From NCBI RefSeq assembly GCF_022965805.1, contig NW_027331330.1:1-64000 (forward strand): DNA of 64,000 nt, read 5' to 3'. This document shows, in pieces, positions 1 through 13,193 of the stretch. The DNA is from Primulina eburnea. Its lineage: Eukaryota > Streptophyta > Magnoliopsida > Lamiales > Gesneriaceae. The first letter of the stretch is position 1; each line of letters begins with the position of its first letter. The position numbers and the translations under genes are program-made. Below the pieces are notes generated by a model, which worked only from the letters and a program-made list of their open reading frames with translations, searched no databases and had not been told where the DNA came from.

Positions 1-2640
1 TTTACTACTACTTGTCATCCTCAAAACGATGGACAAACGAAGTTGTCAATAGAAACTTTGGGAACACTTTTGCGTGCTATTCTTAAAAAGACTTGGATGG
101 ACATTTCTATGGACTTTATTTTGGGTTGCCTAGGACTAAGAAAGGGGAGGGATTCTATTTTGTTGTTGTTGATAGATTCTCTAAGATGGCACATTTTATA
201 GCTTGTTCATAAAACCCGATGATGCTTCAAACATTGCGGATTTGTTTTTTAGAGAAGTCGTTAGGTTGCATGGCATGCCTAGGACTATTGTTCTGGTCGC
301 GATGTTAAATTTTTGAGTTACTTTTGGAAGACTTTATGGGCTAAACTTGGCACAAAATTGTTGTTTTCTACTACTGTCATCCTCAAACGGATGGACAAAC
401 TGAAGTTGTCAATAGAACTTTGGGAACACTTTTGCGTGCTATTCTTAAAAAGAACTTGGATTGACATTTCTATGGACTTTATTTTGGGGTTGCCTAGGAC
501 TAAGAAGGGGAGGGATTCTATTTTTGTTGTTGTGGATAGATTCTCTAAGATGGCACATTTTATAGCTTGTCATAAAACCGATGATGCTTCAAACATTGCG
601 GATTTGTTCTTTAGAGAAGTCGTTAGGTTGCATGGCATGCCTAGGACTATTGTTTCTGGTCGCGATGTTAAATTCTTGAGTTACTTTTGGAATACTTTAT
701 GGGCTAAACTTGGCACAAAATTGTTGTTTTCTACTACTTGTCATCCTCAAACGGATGGACAAACTGAAGTTGTCAATAGAACTTTGGGAACACTTTTGCG
801 TGCTATTCTTAAAAAGAACTTGGATTGACATTTCTATGGACTTTATTTTGGGGTTGCCTAGGACTAAGAAGGGGAGGGATTCTATTTTTTGTTGTTGTGG
901 ATAGATTCTCTAAGATGGCACATTTTATAGCTTGTCATAAAACCGATGATGCTTCAAACATTGCGGATTTGTTCTTTAGAGAAGTCGCTAGGTTGCATGG
1001 CATGCCTAGGACTATTGTTTCTGGTCGCGATGTTAAATTCTTGAGTTACTTTTGGAATACTTTATGGGCTAAACTTGGCACAAAATTGTTGTTTTCTACT
1101 ACTTGTCATCCTCAAACGGATGGACAAACTGAAGTTGTCAATAGAACTTTGGGAACACTTTTGCGTGCTATTCTTAAAAAGAACTTGGATTGACATTTCT
1201 ATGGACTTTATTTTGGGGTTGCCTAGGACTAAGAAGGGGAGGGATTCTATTTTTGTTGTTGTGGATAGATTCTCTAAGATGGCACATTTTATAGCTTGTC
1301 ATAAAACCGATGATGCTTCAAACATTGCGGATTTGTTCTTTAGAGAAGTCGTTAGGTTGCATGGCATGCCTAGGACTATTGTTTCTGGTCGCGATGTTAA
1401 ATTCTTGAGTTACTTTTGGAAGACTTTATGGGCTAAACTTGGCACAAAATTGTTGTTTTCTACTACTTGTCATCCTCAAACGGATGGACAAACTGAAGTT
1501 GTCAATAGAACTTTGGGAACACTTTTGCGTGCTATTCTTAAAAAGAACTTGGATTGACATTTCTATGGACTTTATTTTGGGGTTGCCTAGGACTAAGAAG
1601 GGAGGGATTCTATTTTTGTTGTTGTGGATAGATTCTCTAAGATGGCACATTTTATAGCTTGTCATAAAACCGATGATGCTTCAAACATTGCGGATTTGTT
1701 CTTTAGAGAAGTCGTTAGGTTGCATGGCATGCCTAGGACTATTGTTTCTGGTCGCGATGTTAAATTCTTGAGTTACTTTTGGAATACTTTATGGGCTAAA
1801 CTTGGCACAAAATTGTTGTTTTCTACTACTTGTCATCCTCAAACGGATGGACAAACTGAAGTTGTCAATAGAACTTTGGGAACACTTTGCGTGCTATTCT
1901 TAAAAAGAACTTGGATTGACATTTCTATGGACTTTATTTTGGGGTTGCCTAGGACTAAGAGGGGAGGGATTCTATTTTTGTTGTTGTGGATAGATTCTCT
2001 AAGATGGCACATTTTATAGCTTGTCATAAAACCGATGATGCTTCAAACATTGCGGATTTGTTCTTTAGAGAAGTCGTTAGGTTGCATGGCATGCCTAGGA
2101 CTATTGTTTCTGGTCGCGATGTTAAATTCTTGAGTTACTTTTGGAATACTTTATGGGCTAAACTTGGCACAAAATTGTTGTTTTCTACTACTTGTCATCC
2201 TCAAACGGATGGACAAACTGAAGTTGTCAATAGAACTTTGGGAACACTTTTGCGTGCTATTCTTAAAAAGAACTTGGATTGACATTTCTATGGACTTATT
2301 TTGGGGTTGCCTAGGACTAAGAAGGGGAGGGATTCTATTTTTGTTGTTGTGGATAGATTCTCTAAGATGGCACATTTTATAGCTTGTCATAAAACCGATG
2401 ATGCTTCAAACATTGCGGATTTGTTCTTTAGAGAAGTCGTTAGGTTGCATGGCATGCCTAGGACTATTGTTTCTGGTCGCGATGTTAAATTCTTGAGTTA
2501 CTTTTGGAAGACTTTATGGGCTAAACTTGGCACAAAATTGTTGTTTTCTACTACTTGTCATCCTCAAACGGATGGACAAACTGAAGTTGTCAATAGAACT
2601 TTGGGAACACTTTTGCGTGCTATTCTTAAAAAGAACTTGG

Positions 2641-3004
2641 ATTGACATTTCTATGGACTTTATTTTGGGGTTGCCTAGGACTAAGAAGGGGAGGGATTCT
2701 ATTTTTGTTGTTGTGGATAGATTCTCTAAGATGGCACATTTTATAGCTTGTCATAAAACCGATGATGCTTCAAACATTGCGGATTTGTTCTTTAGAGAAG
2801 TCGTTAGGTTGCATGGCATGCCTAGGACTATTGTTTCTGGTCGCGATGTTAAATTCTTGAGTTACTTTTGGAATACTTTATGGGCTAAACTTGGCACAAA
2901 ATTGTTGTTTTCTACTACTTGTCATCCTCAAACGGATGGACAAACTGAAGTTGTCAATAGAACTTTGGGAACACTTTTGCGTGCTATTCTTAAAAAGAAC
3001 TTGG
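2641..3004 (+). repeat. Reference monomer of the 364-bp satellite
   Basis: A clean unit chosen as reference. Read in frame from 2641 it gives [12 protein letters not shown] at the start. The first catalytic Asp codon (GAC) is at 2656-2658. The position of the second catalytic Asp is a Gly codon (GGT) at 2839-2841, within the motif SGRD. The catalytic Glu codon (GAA) is at 2947-2949 in GQTEVV. The distance from the Gly codon to the Glu codon is 36 codons, the D(35)E spacing of Ty3/gypsy integrases, so alignment of the replaced residue is secure. The frame closes with TGA at 3007-3009, just inside the next unit. The unit junction lies in AAAAAGAACTTGGATTGAC, where the C-terminal KKNL codons overlap the TWID codons of the next unit. 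Confidence 0.93.
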
Positions 3005-6000
3005 ATTGACATTTCTATGGACTTTATTTTGGGGTTGCCTAGGACTAAGAAGGGGAGGGATTCTATTTTTGTTGTTGTGGATAGATTCTCTAAGATGGCA
3101 CATTTTATAGCTTGTTATAAAACCGATGATGCTTCAAACATTGCGGATTTGTTCTTTAGAGAAGTCGTTAGGTTGCATGGCATGCCTAGGACTATTGTTT
3201 CTGGTCGCGATGTTAAATTCTTGAGTTACTTTTGGAATACTTTATGGGCTAAACTTGGCACAAAATTGTTGTTTTCTACTACTTGTCATCCTCAAACGGA
3301 TGGACAAACTGAAGTTGTCAATAGAACTTTGGGAACACTTTTGCGTGCTATTCTTAAAAAGAACTTGGATTGACATTTCTATGGACTTTATTTTGGGGTT
3401 GCCTAGGACTAAGAAGGGGAGGGATTCTATTTTTGTTGTTGTGGATAGATTCTCTAAGATGGCACATTTTATAGCTTGTCATAAAACCGATGATGCTTCA
3501 AACATTGCGGATTTGTTCTTTAGAGAAGTCGCTAGGTTGCATGGCATGCCTAGGACTATTGTTTCTGGTCGCGATGTTAAATTCTTGAGTTACTTTTGGA
3601 ATACTTTATGGGCTAAACTTGGCACAAAATTGTTGTTTTCTACTACTTGTCATCCTCAAACGGATGGACAAACTGAAGTTGTCAATAGAACTTTGGGAAC
3701 ACTTTTGCGTGCTATTCTTAAAAAGAACTTGGATTGACATTTCTATGGACTTTATTTTGGGGTTGCCTAGGACTAAGAAGGGGAGGGATTCTATTTTTGT
3801 TGTTGTGGATAGATTCTCTAAGATGGCACATTTTATAGCTTGTCATAAAACCGATGATGCTTCAAACATTGCGGATTTGTTCTTTAGAGAAGTCGTTAGG
3901 TTGCATGGCATGCCTAGGACTATTGTTTCTGGTCGCGATGTTAAATTCTTGAGTTACTTTTGGAATACTTTATGGGCTAAACTTGGCACAAAATTGTTGT
4001 TTTCTACTACTTGTCATCCTCAAACGGATGGACAAACTGAAGTTGTCAATAGAACTTTGGGAACACTTTTGCGTGCTATTCTTAAAAAGAACTTGGATTG
4101 ACATTTCTATGGACTTTATTTTGGGGTTGCCTAGGACTAAGAAGGGGAGGGATTCTATTTTTGTTGTTGTGGATAGATTCTCTAAGATGGCACATTTTAT
4201 AGCTTGTCATAAAACCGATGATGCTTCAAACATTGCGGATTTGTTCTTTAGAGAAGTCGCTAGGTTGCATGGAATGCCTAGGACTATTGTTTCTGGTCGC
4301 GATGTTAAATTCTTGAGTTACTTTTGGAATACTTTATGGGCTAAACTTGGCACAAAATTGTTGTTTTCTACTACTTGTCATCCTCAAACGGATGGACAAA
4401 CTGAAGTTGTCAATAGAACTTTGGGAACACTTTTGCGTGCTATTCTTAAAAAGAACTTGGATTGACATTTCTATGGACTTTATTTTGGGGTTGCCTAGGA
4501 CTAAGAAGGGGAGGGATTCTATTTTTGTTGTTGTGGATAGATTCTCTAAGATGGCACATTTTATAGCTTGTCATAAAACCGATGATGCTTCAAACATTGC
4601 GGATTTGTTCTTTAGAGAAGTCGTTAGGTTGCATGGCATGCCTAGGACTATTGTTTCTGGTCGCGATGTTAAATTCTTGAGTTACTTTTGGAATACTTTA
4701 TGGGCTAAACTTGGCACAAAATTGTTGTTTTCTACTACTTGTCATCCTCAAACGGATGGACAAACTGAAGTTGTCAATAGAACTTTGGGAACACTTTTGC
4801 GTGCTATTCTTAAAAAGAACTTGGATTGACATTTCTATGGACTTTATTTTGGGGTTGCCTAGGACTAAGAAGGGGAGGGATTCTATTTTTGTTGTTGTGG
4901 ATAGATTCTCTAAGATGGCACATTTTATAGCTTGTCATAAAACCGATGATGCTTCAAACATTGCGGATTTGTTCTTTAGAGAAGTCGCTAGGTTGCATGG
5001 CATGCCTAGGACTATTGTTTCTGGTCGCGATGTTAAATTCTTGAGTTACTTTTGGAAGACTTTATGGGCTAAACTTGGCACAAAATTGTTGTTTTCTACT
5101 ACTTGTCATCCTCAAACGGATGGACAAACTGAAGTTGTCAATAGAACTTTGGGAACACTTTTGCGTGCTATTCTTAAAAAGAACTTGGATTGACATTTCT
5201 ATGGACTTTATTTTGGGGTTGCCTAGGACTAAGAAGGGGAGGGATTCTATTTTTGTTGTTGTGGATAGATTCTCTAAGATGGCACATTTTATAGCTTGTC
5301 ATAAAACCGATGATGCTTCAAACATTGCGGATTTGTTCTTTAGAGAAGTCGCTAGGTTGCATGGAATGCCTAGGACTATTGTTTCTGGTCGCGATGTTAA
5401 ATTCTTGAGTTACTTTTGGAATACTTTATGGGCTAAACTTGGCACAAAATTGTTGTTTTCTACTACTTGTCATCCTCAAACGGATGGACAAACTGAAGTT
5501 GTCAATAGAACTTTGGGAACACTTTTGCGTGCTATTCTTAAAAAGAACTTGGATTGACATTTCTATGGACTTTATTTTGGGGTTGCCTAGGACTAAGAAG
5601 GGGAGGGATTCTATTTTTGTTGTTGTGGATAGATTCTCTAAGATGGCACATTTTATAGCTTGTCATAAAACCGATGATGCTTCAAACATTGCGATTTGTT
5701 CTTTAGAGAAGTCGTTAGGTTGCATGGCATGCCTAGGACTATTGTTTCTGGTCGCGATGTTAAATTCTTGAGTTACTTTTGGAATACTTTATGGGCTAAA
5801 CTTGGCACAAAATTGTTGTTTTCTACTACTTGTCATCCTCAAACGGATGGACAAACTGAAGTTGTCAATAGAACTTTGGGAACACTTTTGCGTGCTATTC
5901 TTAAAAAGAACTTGGATTGACATTTCTATGGACTTTATTTTGGGGTTGCCTAGGACTAAGAAGGGGAGGGATTCTATTTTTGTTGTTGTGGATAGATTCT

Positions 6001-9000
6001 CTAAGATGGCACATTTTATAGCTTGTCATAAAACCGATGATGCTTCAAACATTGCGGATTTGTTCTTTAGAGAAGTCGCTAGGTTGCATGGCATGCCTAG
6101 GACTATTGTTTCTGGTCGCGATGTTAAATTCTTGAGTTACTTTTGGAATACTTTATGGGCTAAACTTGGCACAAAATTGTTGTTTTCTACTACTTGTCAT
6201 CCTCAAACGGATGGACAAACTGAAGTTGTCAATAGAACTTTGGGAACACTTTTGCGTGCTATTCTTAAAAAGAACTTGGATTGACATTTCTATGGACTTT
6301 ATTTTGGGGTTGCCTAGGACTAAGAAGGGGAGGGATTCTATTTTTGTTGTTGTGGATAGATTCTCTAAGATGCACATTTTATAGCTTGTCATAAAACCGA
6401 TGATGCTTCAAACATTGCGGATTTGTTCTTTAGAGAAGTCGCTAGGTTGCATGGCATGCCTAGGACTATTGTTTCTGGTCGCGATGTTAAATTCTTGAGT
6501 TACTTTTGGAAGACTTTATGGGCTAAACTTGGCACAAAATTGTTGTTTTCTACTACTTGTCATCCTCAAACGGATGGACAAACTGAAGTTGTCAATAGAA
6601 CTTTGGGAACACTTTTGCGTGCTATTCTTAAAAAGAACTTGGATTGACATTTCTATGGACTTTATTTTGGGGTTGCCTAGGACTAAGAAGGGGAGGGATT
6701 CTATTTTTGTTGTTGTGGATAGATTCTCTAAGATGGCACATTTTATAGCTTGTCATAAAACCGATGATGCTTCAAACATTGCGGATTTGTTCTTTAGAGA
6801 AGTCGCTAGGTTGCATGGCATGCCTAGGACTATTGTTTCTGGTCGCGATGTTAAATTCTTGAGTTACTTTTGGAAGACTTTATGGGCTAAACTTGGCACA
6901 AAATTGTTGTTTTCTACTACTTGTCATCCTCAAACGGATGGACAAACTGAAGTTGTCAATAGAACTTTGGGAACACTTTTGCGTGCTATTCTTAAAAAGA
7001 ACTTGGATTGACATTTCTATGGACTTTATTTTGGGGTTGCCTAGGACTAAGAAGGGGAGGGATTCTATTTTTGTTGTTGTGGATAGATTCTCTAAGATGG
7101 CACATTTTATAGCTTGTCATAAAACCGATGATGCTTCAAACATTGCGGATTTGTTCTTTAGAGAAGTCGCTAGGTTGCATGGCATGCCTAGGACTATTGT
7201 TTCTGGTCGCGATGTTAAATTCTTGAGTTACTTTTGGAATACTTTATGGGCTAAACTTGGCACAAAATTGTTGTTTTCTACTACTTGTCATCCTCAAACG
7301 GATGGACAAACTGAAGTTGTCAATAGAACTTTGGGAACACTTTTGCGTGCTATTCTTAAAAAGAACTTGGATTGACATTTCTATGGACTTTATTTTGGGG
7401 TTGCCTAGGACTAAGAAGGGGAGGGATTCTATTTTTGTTGTTGTGGATAGATTCTCTAAGATGGCACATTTTATAGCTTGTCATAAAACCGATGATGCTT
7501 CAAACATTGCGGATTTTTTCTTTAGAGAAGTCGTTAGGTTGCATGGCATGCCTAGGACTATTGTTTCTGGTCGCGATGTTAAATTCTTGAGTTACTTTTG
7601 GAAGACTTTATGGGCTAAACTTGGCACAAAATTGTTGTTTTCTACTACTTGTCATCCTCAAACGGATGGACAAACTGAAGTTGTCAATAGAACTTTGGGA
7701 ACACTTTTGCGTGCTATTCTTAAAAAGAACTTGGATTGACATTTCTATGGACTTTATTTTGGGGTTGCCTAGGACTAAGAAGGGGAGGGATTCTATTTTT
7801 GTTGTTGTGGATAGATTCTCTAAGATGGCACATTTTATAGCTTGTCATAAAACCGATGATGCTTCAAACATTGCGGATTTGTTCTTTAGAGAAGTCGCTA
7901 GGTTGCATGGAATGCCTAGGACTATTGTTTCTGGTCGCGATGTTAAATTCTTGAGTTACTTTTGGAATACTTTATGGGCTAAACTTGGCACAAAATTGTT
8001 GTTTTCTACTACTTGTCATCCTCAAACGGATGGACAAACTGAAGTTGTCAATAGAACTTTGGGAACACTTTTGCGTGCTATTCTTAAAAAGAACTTGGAT
8101 TGACATTTCTATGGACTTTATTTTGGGGTTGCCTAGGACTAAGAAGGGGAGGGATTCTATTTTTGTTGTTGTGGATAGATTCTCTAAGATGGCACATTTT
8201 ATAGCTTGTCATAAAACCGATGATGCTTCAAACATTGCGGATTTTTTCTTTAGAGAAGTCGTTAGGTTGCATGGCATGCCTAGGACTATTGTTTCTGGTC
8301 GCGATGTTAAATTCTTGAGTTACTTTTGGAATACTTTATGGGCTAAACTTGGCACAAAATTGTTGTTTTCTACTACTTGTCATCCTCAAACGGATGGACA
8401 AACTGAAGTTGTCAATAGAACTTTGGGAACACTTTTGCGTGCTATTCTTAAAAAGAACTTGGATTGACATTTCTATGGACTTTATTTTGGGGTTGCCTAG
8501 GACTAAGAAGGGGAGGGATTCTATTTTTGTTGTTGTGGATAGATTCTCTAAGATGGCACATTTTATAGCTTGTCATAAAACCGATGATGCTTCAAACATT
8601 GCGGATTTGTTCTTTAGAGAAGTCGCTAGGTTGCATGGAATGCCTAGGACTATTGTTTCTGGTCGCGATGTTAAATTCTTGAGTTACTTTTGGAATACTT
8701 TATGGGCTAAACTTGGCACAAAATTGTTGTTTTCTACTACTTGTCATCCTCAAACGGATGGACAAACTGAAGTTGTCAATAGAACTTTGGGAACACTTTT
8801 GCGTGCTATTCTTAAAAAGAACTTGGATTGACATTTCTATGGACTTTATTTTGGGGTTGCCTAGGACTAAGAAGGGGAGGGATTCTATTTTTGTTGTTGT
8901 GGATAGATTCTCTAAGATGGCACATTTTATAGCTTGTCATAAAACCGATGATGCTTCAAACATTGCGGATTTGTTCTTTAGAGAAGTCGTTAGGTTGCAT

Positions 9001-12000
9001 GGCATGCCTAGGACTATTGTTTCTGGTCGCGATGTTAAATTCTTGAGTTACTTTTGGAATACTTTATGGGCTAAACTTGGCACAAAATTGTTGTTTTCTA
9101 CTACTTGTCATCCTCAAACGGATGGACAAACTGAAGTTGTCAATAGAACTTTGGGAACACTTTTGCGTGCTATTCTTAAAAAGAACTTGGATTGACATTT
9201 CTATGGACTTTATTTTGGGGTTGCCTAGGACTAAGAAGGGGAGGGATTCTATTTTTGTTGTTGTGGATAGATTCTCTAAGATGGCACATTTTATAGCTTG
9301 TCATAAAACCGATGATGCTTCAAACATTGCGGATTTGTTCTTTAGAGAAGTCGCTAGGTTGCATGGCATGCCTAGGACTATTGTTTCTGGTCGCGATGTT
9401 AAATTCTTGAGTTACTTTTGGAATACTTTATGGGCTAAACTTGGCACAAAATTGTTGTTTTCTACTACTTGTCATCCTCAAACGGATGGACAAACTGAAG
9501 TTGTCAATAGAACTTTGGGAACACTTTTGCGTGCTATTCTTAAAAAGAACTTGGATTGACATTTCTATGGACTTTATTTTGGGGTTGCCTAGGACTAAGA
9601 AGGGGAGGGATTCTATTTTTGTTGTTGTGGATAGATTCTCTAAGATGGCACATTTTATAGCTTGTCATAAAACCGATGATGCTTCAAACATTGCGGATTT
9701 GTTCTTTAGAGAAGTCGCTAGGTTGCATGGCATGCCTAGGACTATTGTTTCTGGTCGCGATGTTAAATTCTTGAGTTACTTTTGGAAGACTTTATGGGCT
9801 AAACTTGGCACAAAATTGTTGTTTTCTACTACTTGTCATCCTCAAACGGATGGACAAACTGAAGTTGTCAATAGAACTTTGGGAACACTTTTGCGTGCTA
9901 TTCTTAAAAAGAACTTGGATTGACATTTCTATGGACTTTATTTTGGGGTTGCCTAGGACTAAGAAGGGGAGGGATTCTATTTTTGTTGTTGTGGATAGAT
10001 TCTCTAAGATGGCACATTTTATAGCTTGTCATAAAACCGATGATGCTTCAAACATTGCGGATTTGTTCTTTAGAGAAGTCGCTAGGTTGCATGGAATGCC
10101 TAGGACTATTGTTTCTGGTCGCGATGTTAAATTCTTGAGTTACTTTTGGAATACTTTATGGGCTAAACTTGGCACAAAATTGTTGTTTTCTACTACTTGT
10201 CATCCTCAAACGGATGGACAAACTGAAGTTGTCAATAGAACTTTGGGAACACTTTTGCGTGCTATTCTTAAAAAGAACTTGGATTGACATTTCTATGGAC
10301 TTTATTTTGGGGTTGCCTAGGACTAAGAAGGGGAGGGATTCTATTTTTGTTGTTGTGGATAGATTCTCTAAGATGGCACATTTTATAGCTTGTCATAAAA
10401 CCGATGATGCTTCAAACATTGCGGATTTGTTCTTTAGAGAAGTCGCTAGGTTGCATGGAATGCCTAGGACTATTGTTTCTGGTCGCGATGTTAAATTCTT
10501 GAGTTACTTTTGGAATACTTTATGGGCTAAACTTGGCACAAAATTGTTGTTTTCTACTACTTGTCATCCTCAAACGGATGGACAAACTGAAGTTGTCAAT
10601 AGAACTTTGGGAACACTTTTGCGTGCTATTCTTAAAAAGAACTTGGATTGACATTTCTATGGACTTTATTTTGGGGTTGCCTAGGACTAAGAAGGGGAGG
10701 GATTCTATTTTTGTTGTTGTGGATAGATTCTCTAAGATGCACATTTTATAGCTTGTCATAAAACCGATGATGCTTCAAACATTGCGGATTTGTTCTTTAG
10801 AGAAGTCGCTAGGTTGCATGGAATGCCTAGGACTATTGTTTCTGGTCGCGATGTTAAATTCTTGAGTTACTTTTGGAAGACTTTATGGGCTAAACTTGGC
10901 ACAAAATTGTTGTTTTCTACTACTTGTCATCCTCAAACGGATGGACAAACTGAAGTTGTCAATAGAACTTTGGGAACACTTTTGCGTGCTATTCTTAAAA
11001 AGAACTTGGATTGACATTTCTATGGACTTTATTTTGGGGTTGCCTAGGACTAAGAAGGGGAGGGATTCTATTTTTGTTGTTGTGGATAGATTCTCTAAGA
11101 TGGCACATTTTATAGCTTGTCATAAAACCGATGATGCTTCAAACATTGCGGATTTGTTCTTTAGAGAAGTCGTTAGGTTGCATGGCATGCCTAGGACTAT
11201 TGTTTCTGGTCGCGATGTTAAATTCTTGAGTTACTTTTGGAATACTTTATGGGCTAAACTTGGCACAAAATTGTTGTTTTCTACTACTTGTCATCCTCAA
11301 ACGGATGGACAAACTGAAGTTGTCAATAGAACTTTGGGAACACTTTTGCGTGCTATTCTTAAAAAGAACTTGGATTGACATTTCTATGGACTTTATTTTG
11401 GGGTTGCCTAGGACTAAGAAGGGGATGGATTCTATTTTTGTTGTTGTGGATAGATTCTCTAAGATGGCACATTTTATAGCTTGTCATAAAACCGATGATG
11501 CTTCAAACATTGCGGATTTGTTCTTTAGAGAAGTCGCTAGGTTGCATGGCATGCCTAGGACTATTGTTTCTGGTCGCGATGTTAAATTCTTGAGTTACTT
11601 TTGGAATACTTTATGGGCTAAACTTGGCACAAAATTGTTGTTTTCTACTACTTGTCATCCTCAAACGGATGGACAAACTGAAGTTGTCAATAGAACTTTG
11701 GGAACACTTTTGCGTGCTATTCTTAAAAAGAACTTGGATTGACATTTCTATGGACTTTATTTTGGGGTTGCCTAGGACTAAGAAGGGGAGGGATTCTATT
11801 TTTGTTGTTGTGGATAGATTCTCTAAGATTGCACATTTTATAGCTTGTCATAAAACCGATGATGCTTCAAACATTGCGGATTTGTTCTTTAGAGAAGTCG
11901 CTAGGTTGCATGGAATGCCTAGGACTATTGTTTCTGGTCGCGATGTTAAATTCTTGAGTTACTTTTGGAATACTTTATGGGCTAAACTTGGCACAAAATT

Positions 12001-13193
12001 GTTGTTTTCTACTACTTGTCATCCTCAAACGGATGGACAAACTGAAGTTGTCAATAGAACTTTGGGAACACTTTTGCGTGCTATTCTTAAAAAGAACTTG
12101 GATTGACATTTCGATGGACTTTATTTTGGGGTTGCCGAGGACTAAGAAGGGGAGTGATTCTATTTTTGTTTTTGTGGATAGAATCTCTAAGATGACACAT
12201 TTTATAGCTTGTCATAAAACCGATGATGCTTCAAACATTGCGGATTTGTTCTTTAGAGAAGTCGCTAGGTTGCATGGAATGCCTAGGACTATTGTTTCTG
12301 GTCGCGATGTTAAATTCTTGAGTTACTTTTGGAATACTTTATGGGCTAAACTTGGCACAAAATTGTTGTTTTCTACTACTTGTCATCCTCAAACGGATGG
12401 ACAAATTGAAGTTGTCAATAGAACTTTGGGAACACTTTTGCGTGCTATTCTTAAAAAGAACTTGGATTGACATTTCTATGGACTTTATTTTGGGGTTGCA
12501 TAGGACTAAGAAGGGGATGGATTCTATTTTTGTTGTTGTGGATAGATTCTCTAAGATGGCACATTTTATAGCTTGTTATAAAACCGATGATGCTTCAAAC
12601 ATTGTGGATTTTTTCTTTAGAGAAGTCGTTAGGTTGCATGGCATGCCTAGGACTATTGTTTCTGGTCGCGATGTTAAATTTTTGAGTTACTTTTGGAATA
12701 CTTTATGGGCTAAACTTGGCACAAAATTGTTGTTTTCTACTACTTGTCATACTCAAACGGATGGACAAACTGAAGTTGTCAATAGAACTTTGGGAACACT
12801 TTTGCGTGCTATTCTTAAAAAGAACTTGGATTGACATTTCTATGGACTTTATTTTGGGGTTGCCTAGGACTAAGAAGGGGAGGGATTCTATTTTTGTTGT
12901 TGTGGATAGATTCTCTAAGATTGCACATTTTATAGCTTGTCATAAAACCGATGATGCTTCAAAGATTACGGATTTGTTCTTTAGAGAAGTCGCTAGGTTG
13001 CATGGAATGCCTAGGACTATTGTTTCTGGTCGCGATGTTAAATTCTTGAGTTACTTTTGGAATACTTTATGGGCTAAACTTGGCACAAAATTGTTGTTTT
13101 CTACTACTTGTCATCCTCAAACGGATGGACAAACTGAAGTTGTAAATAGAACTTTGGGAACACTTTTGCGTGCTATTCTTAAAAAGAACTTGG

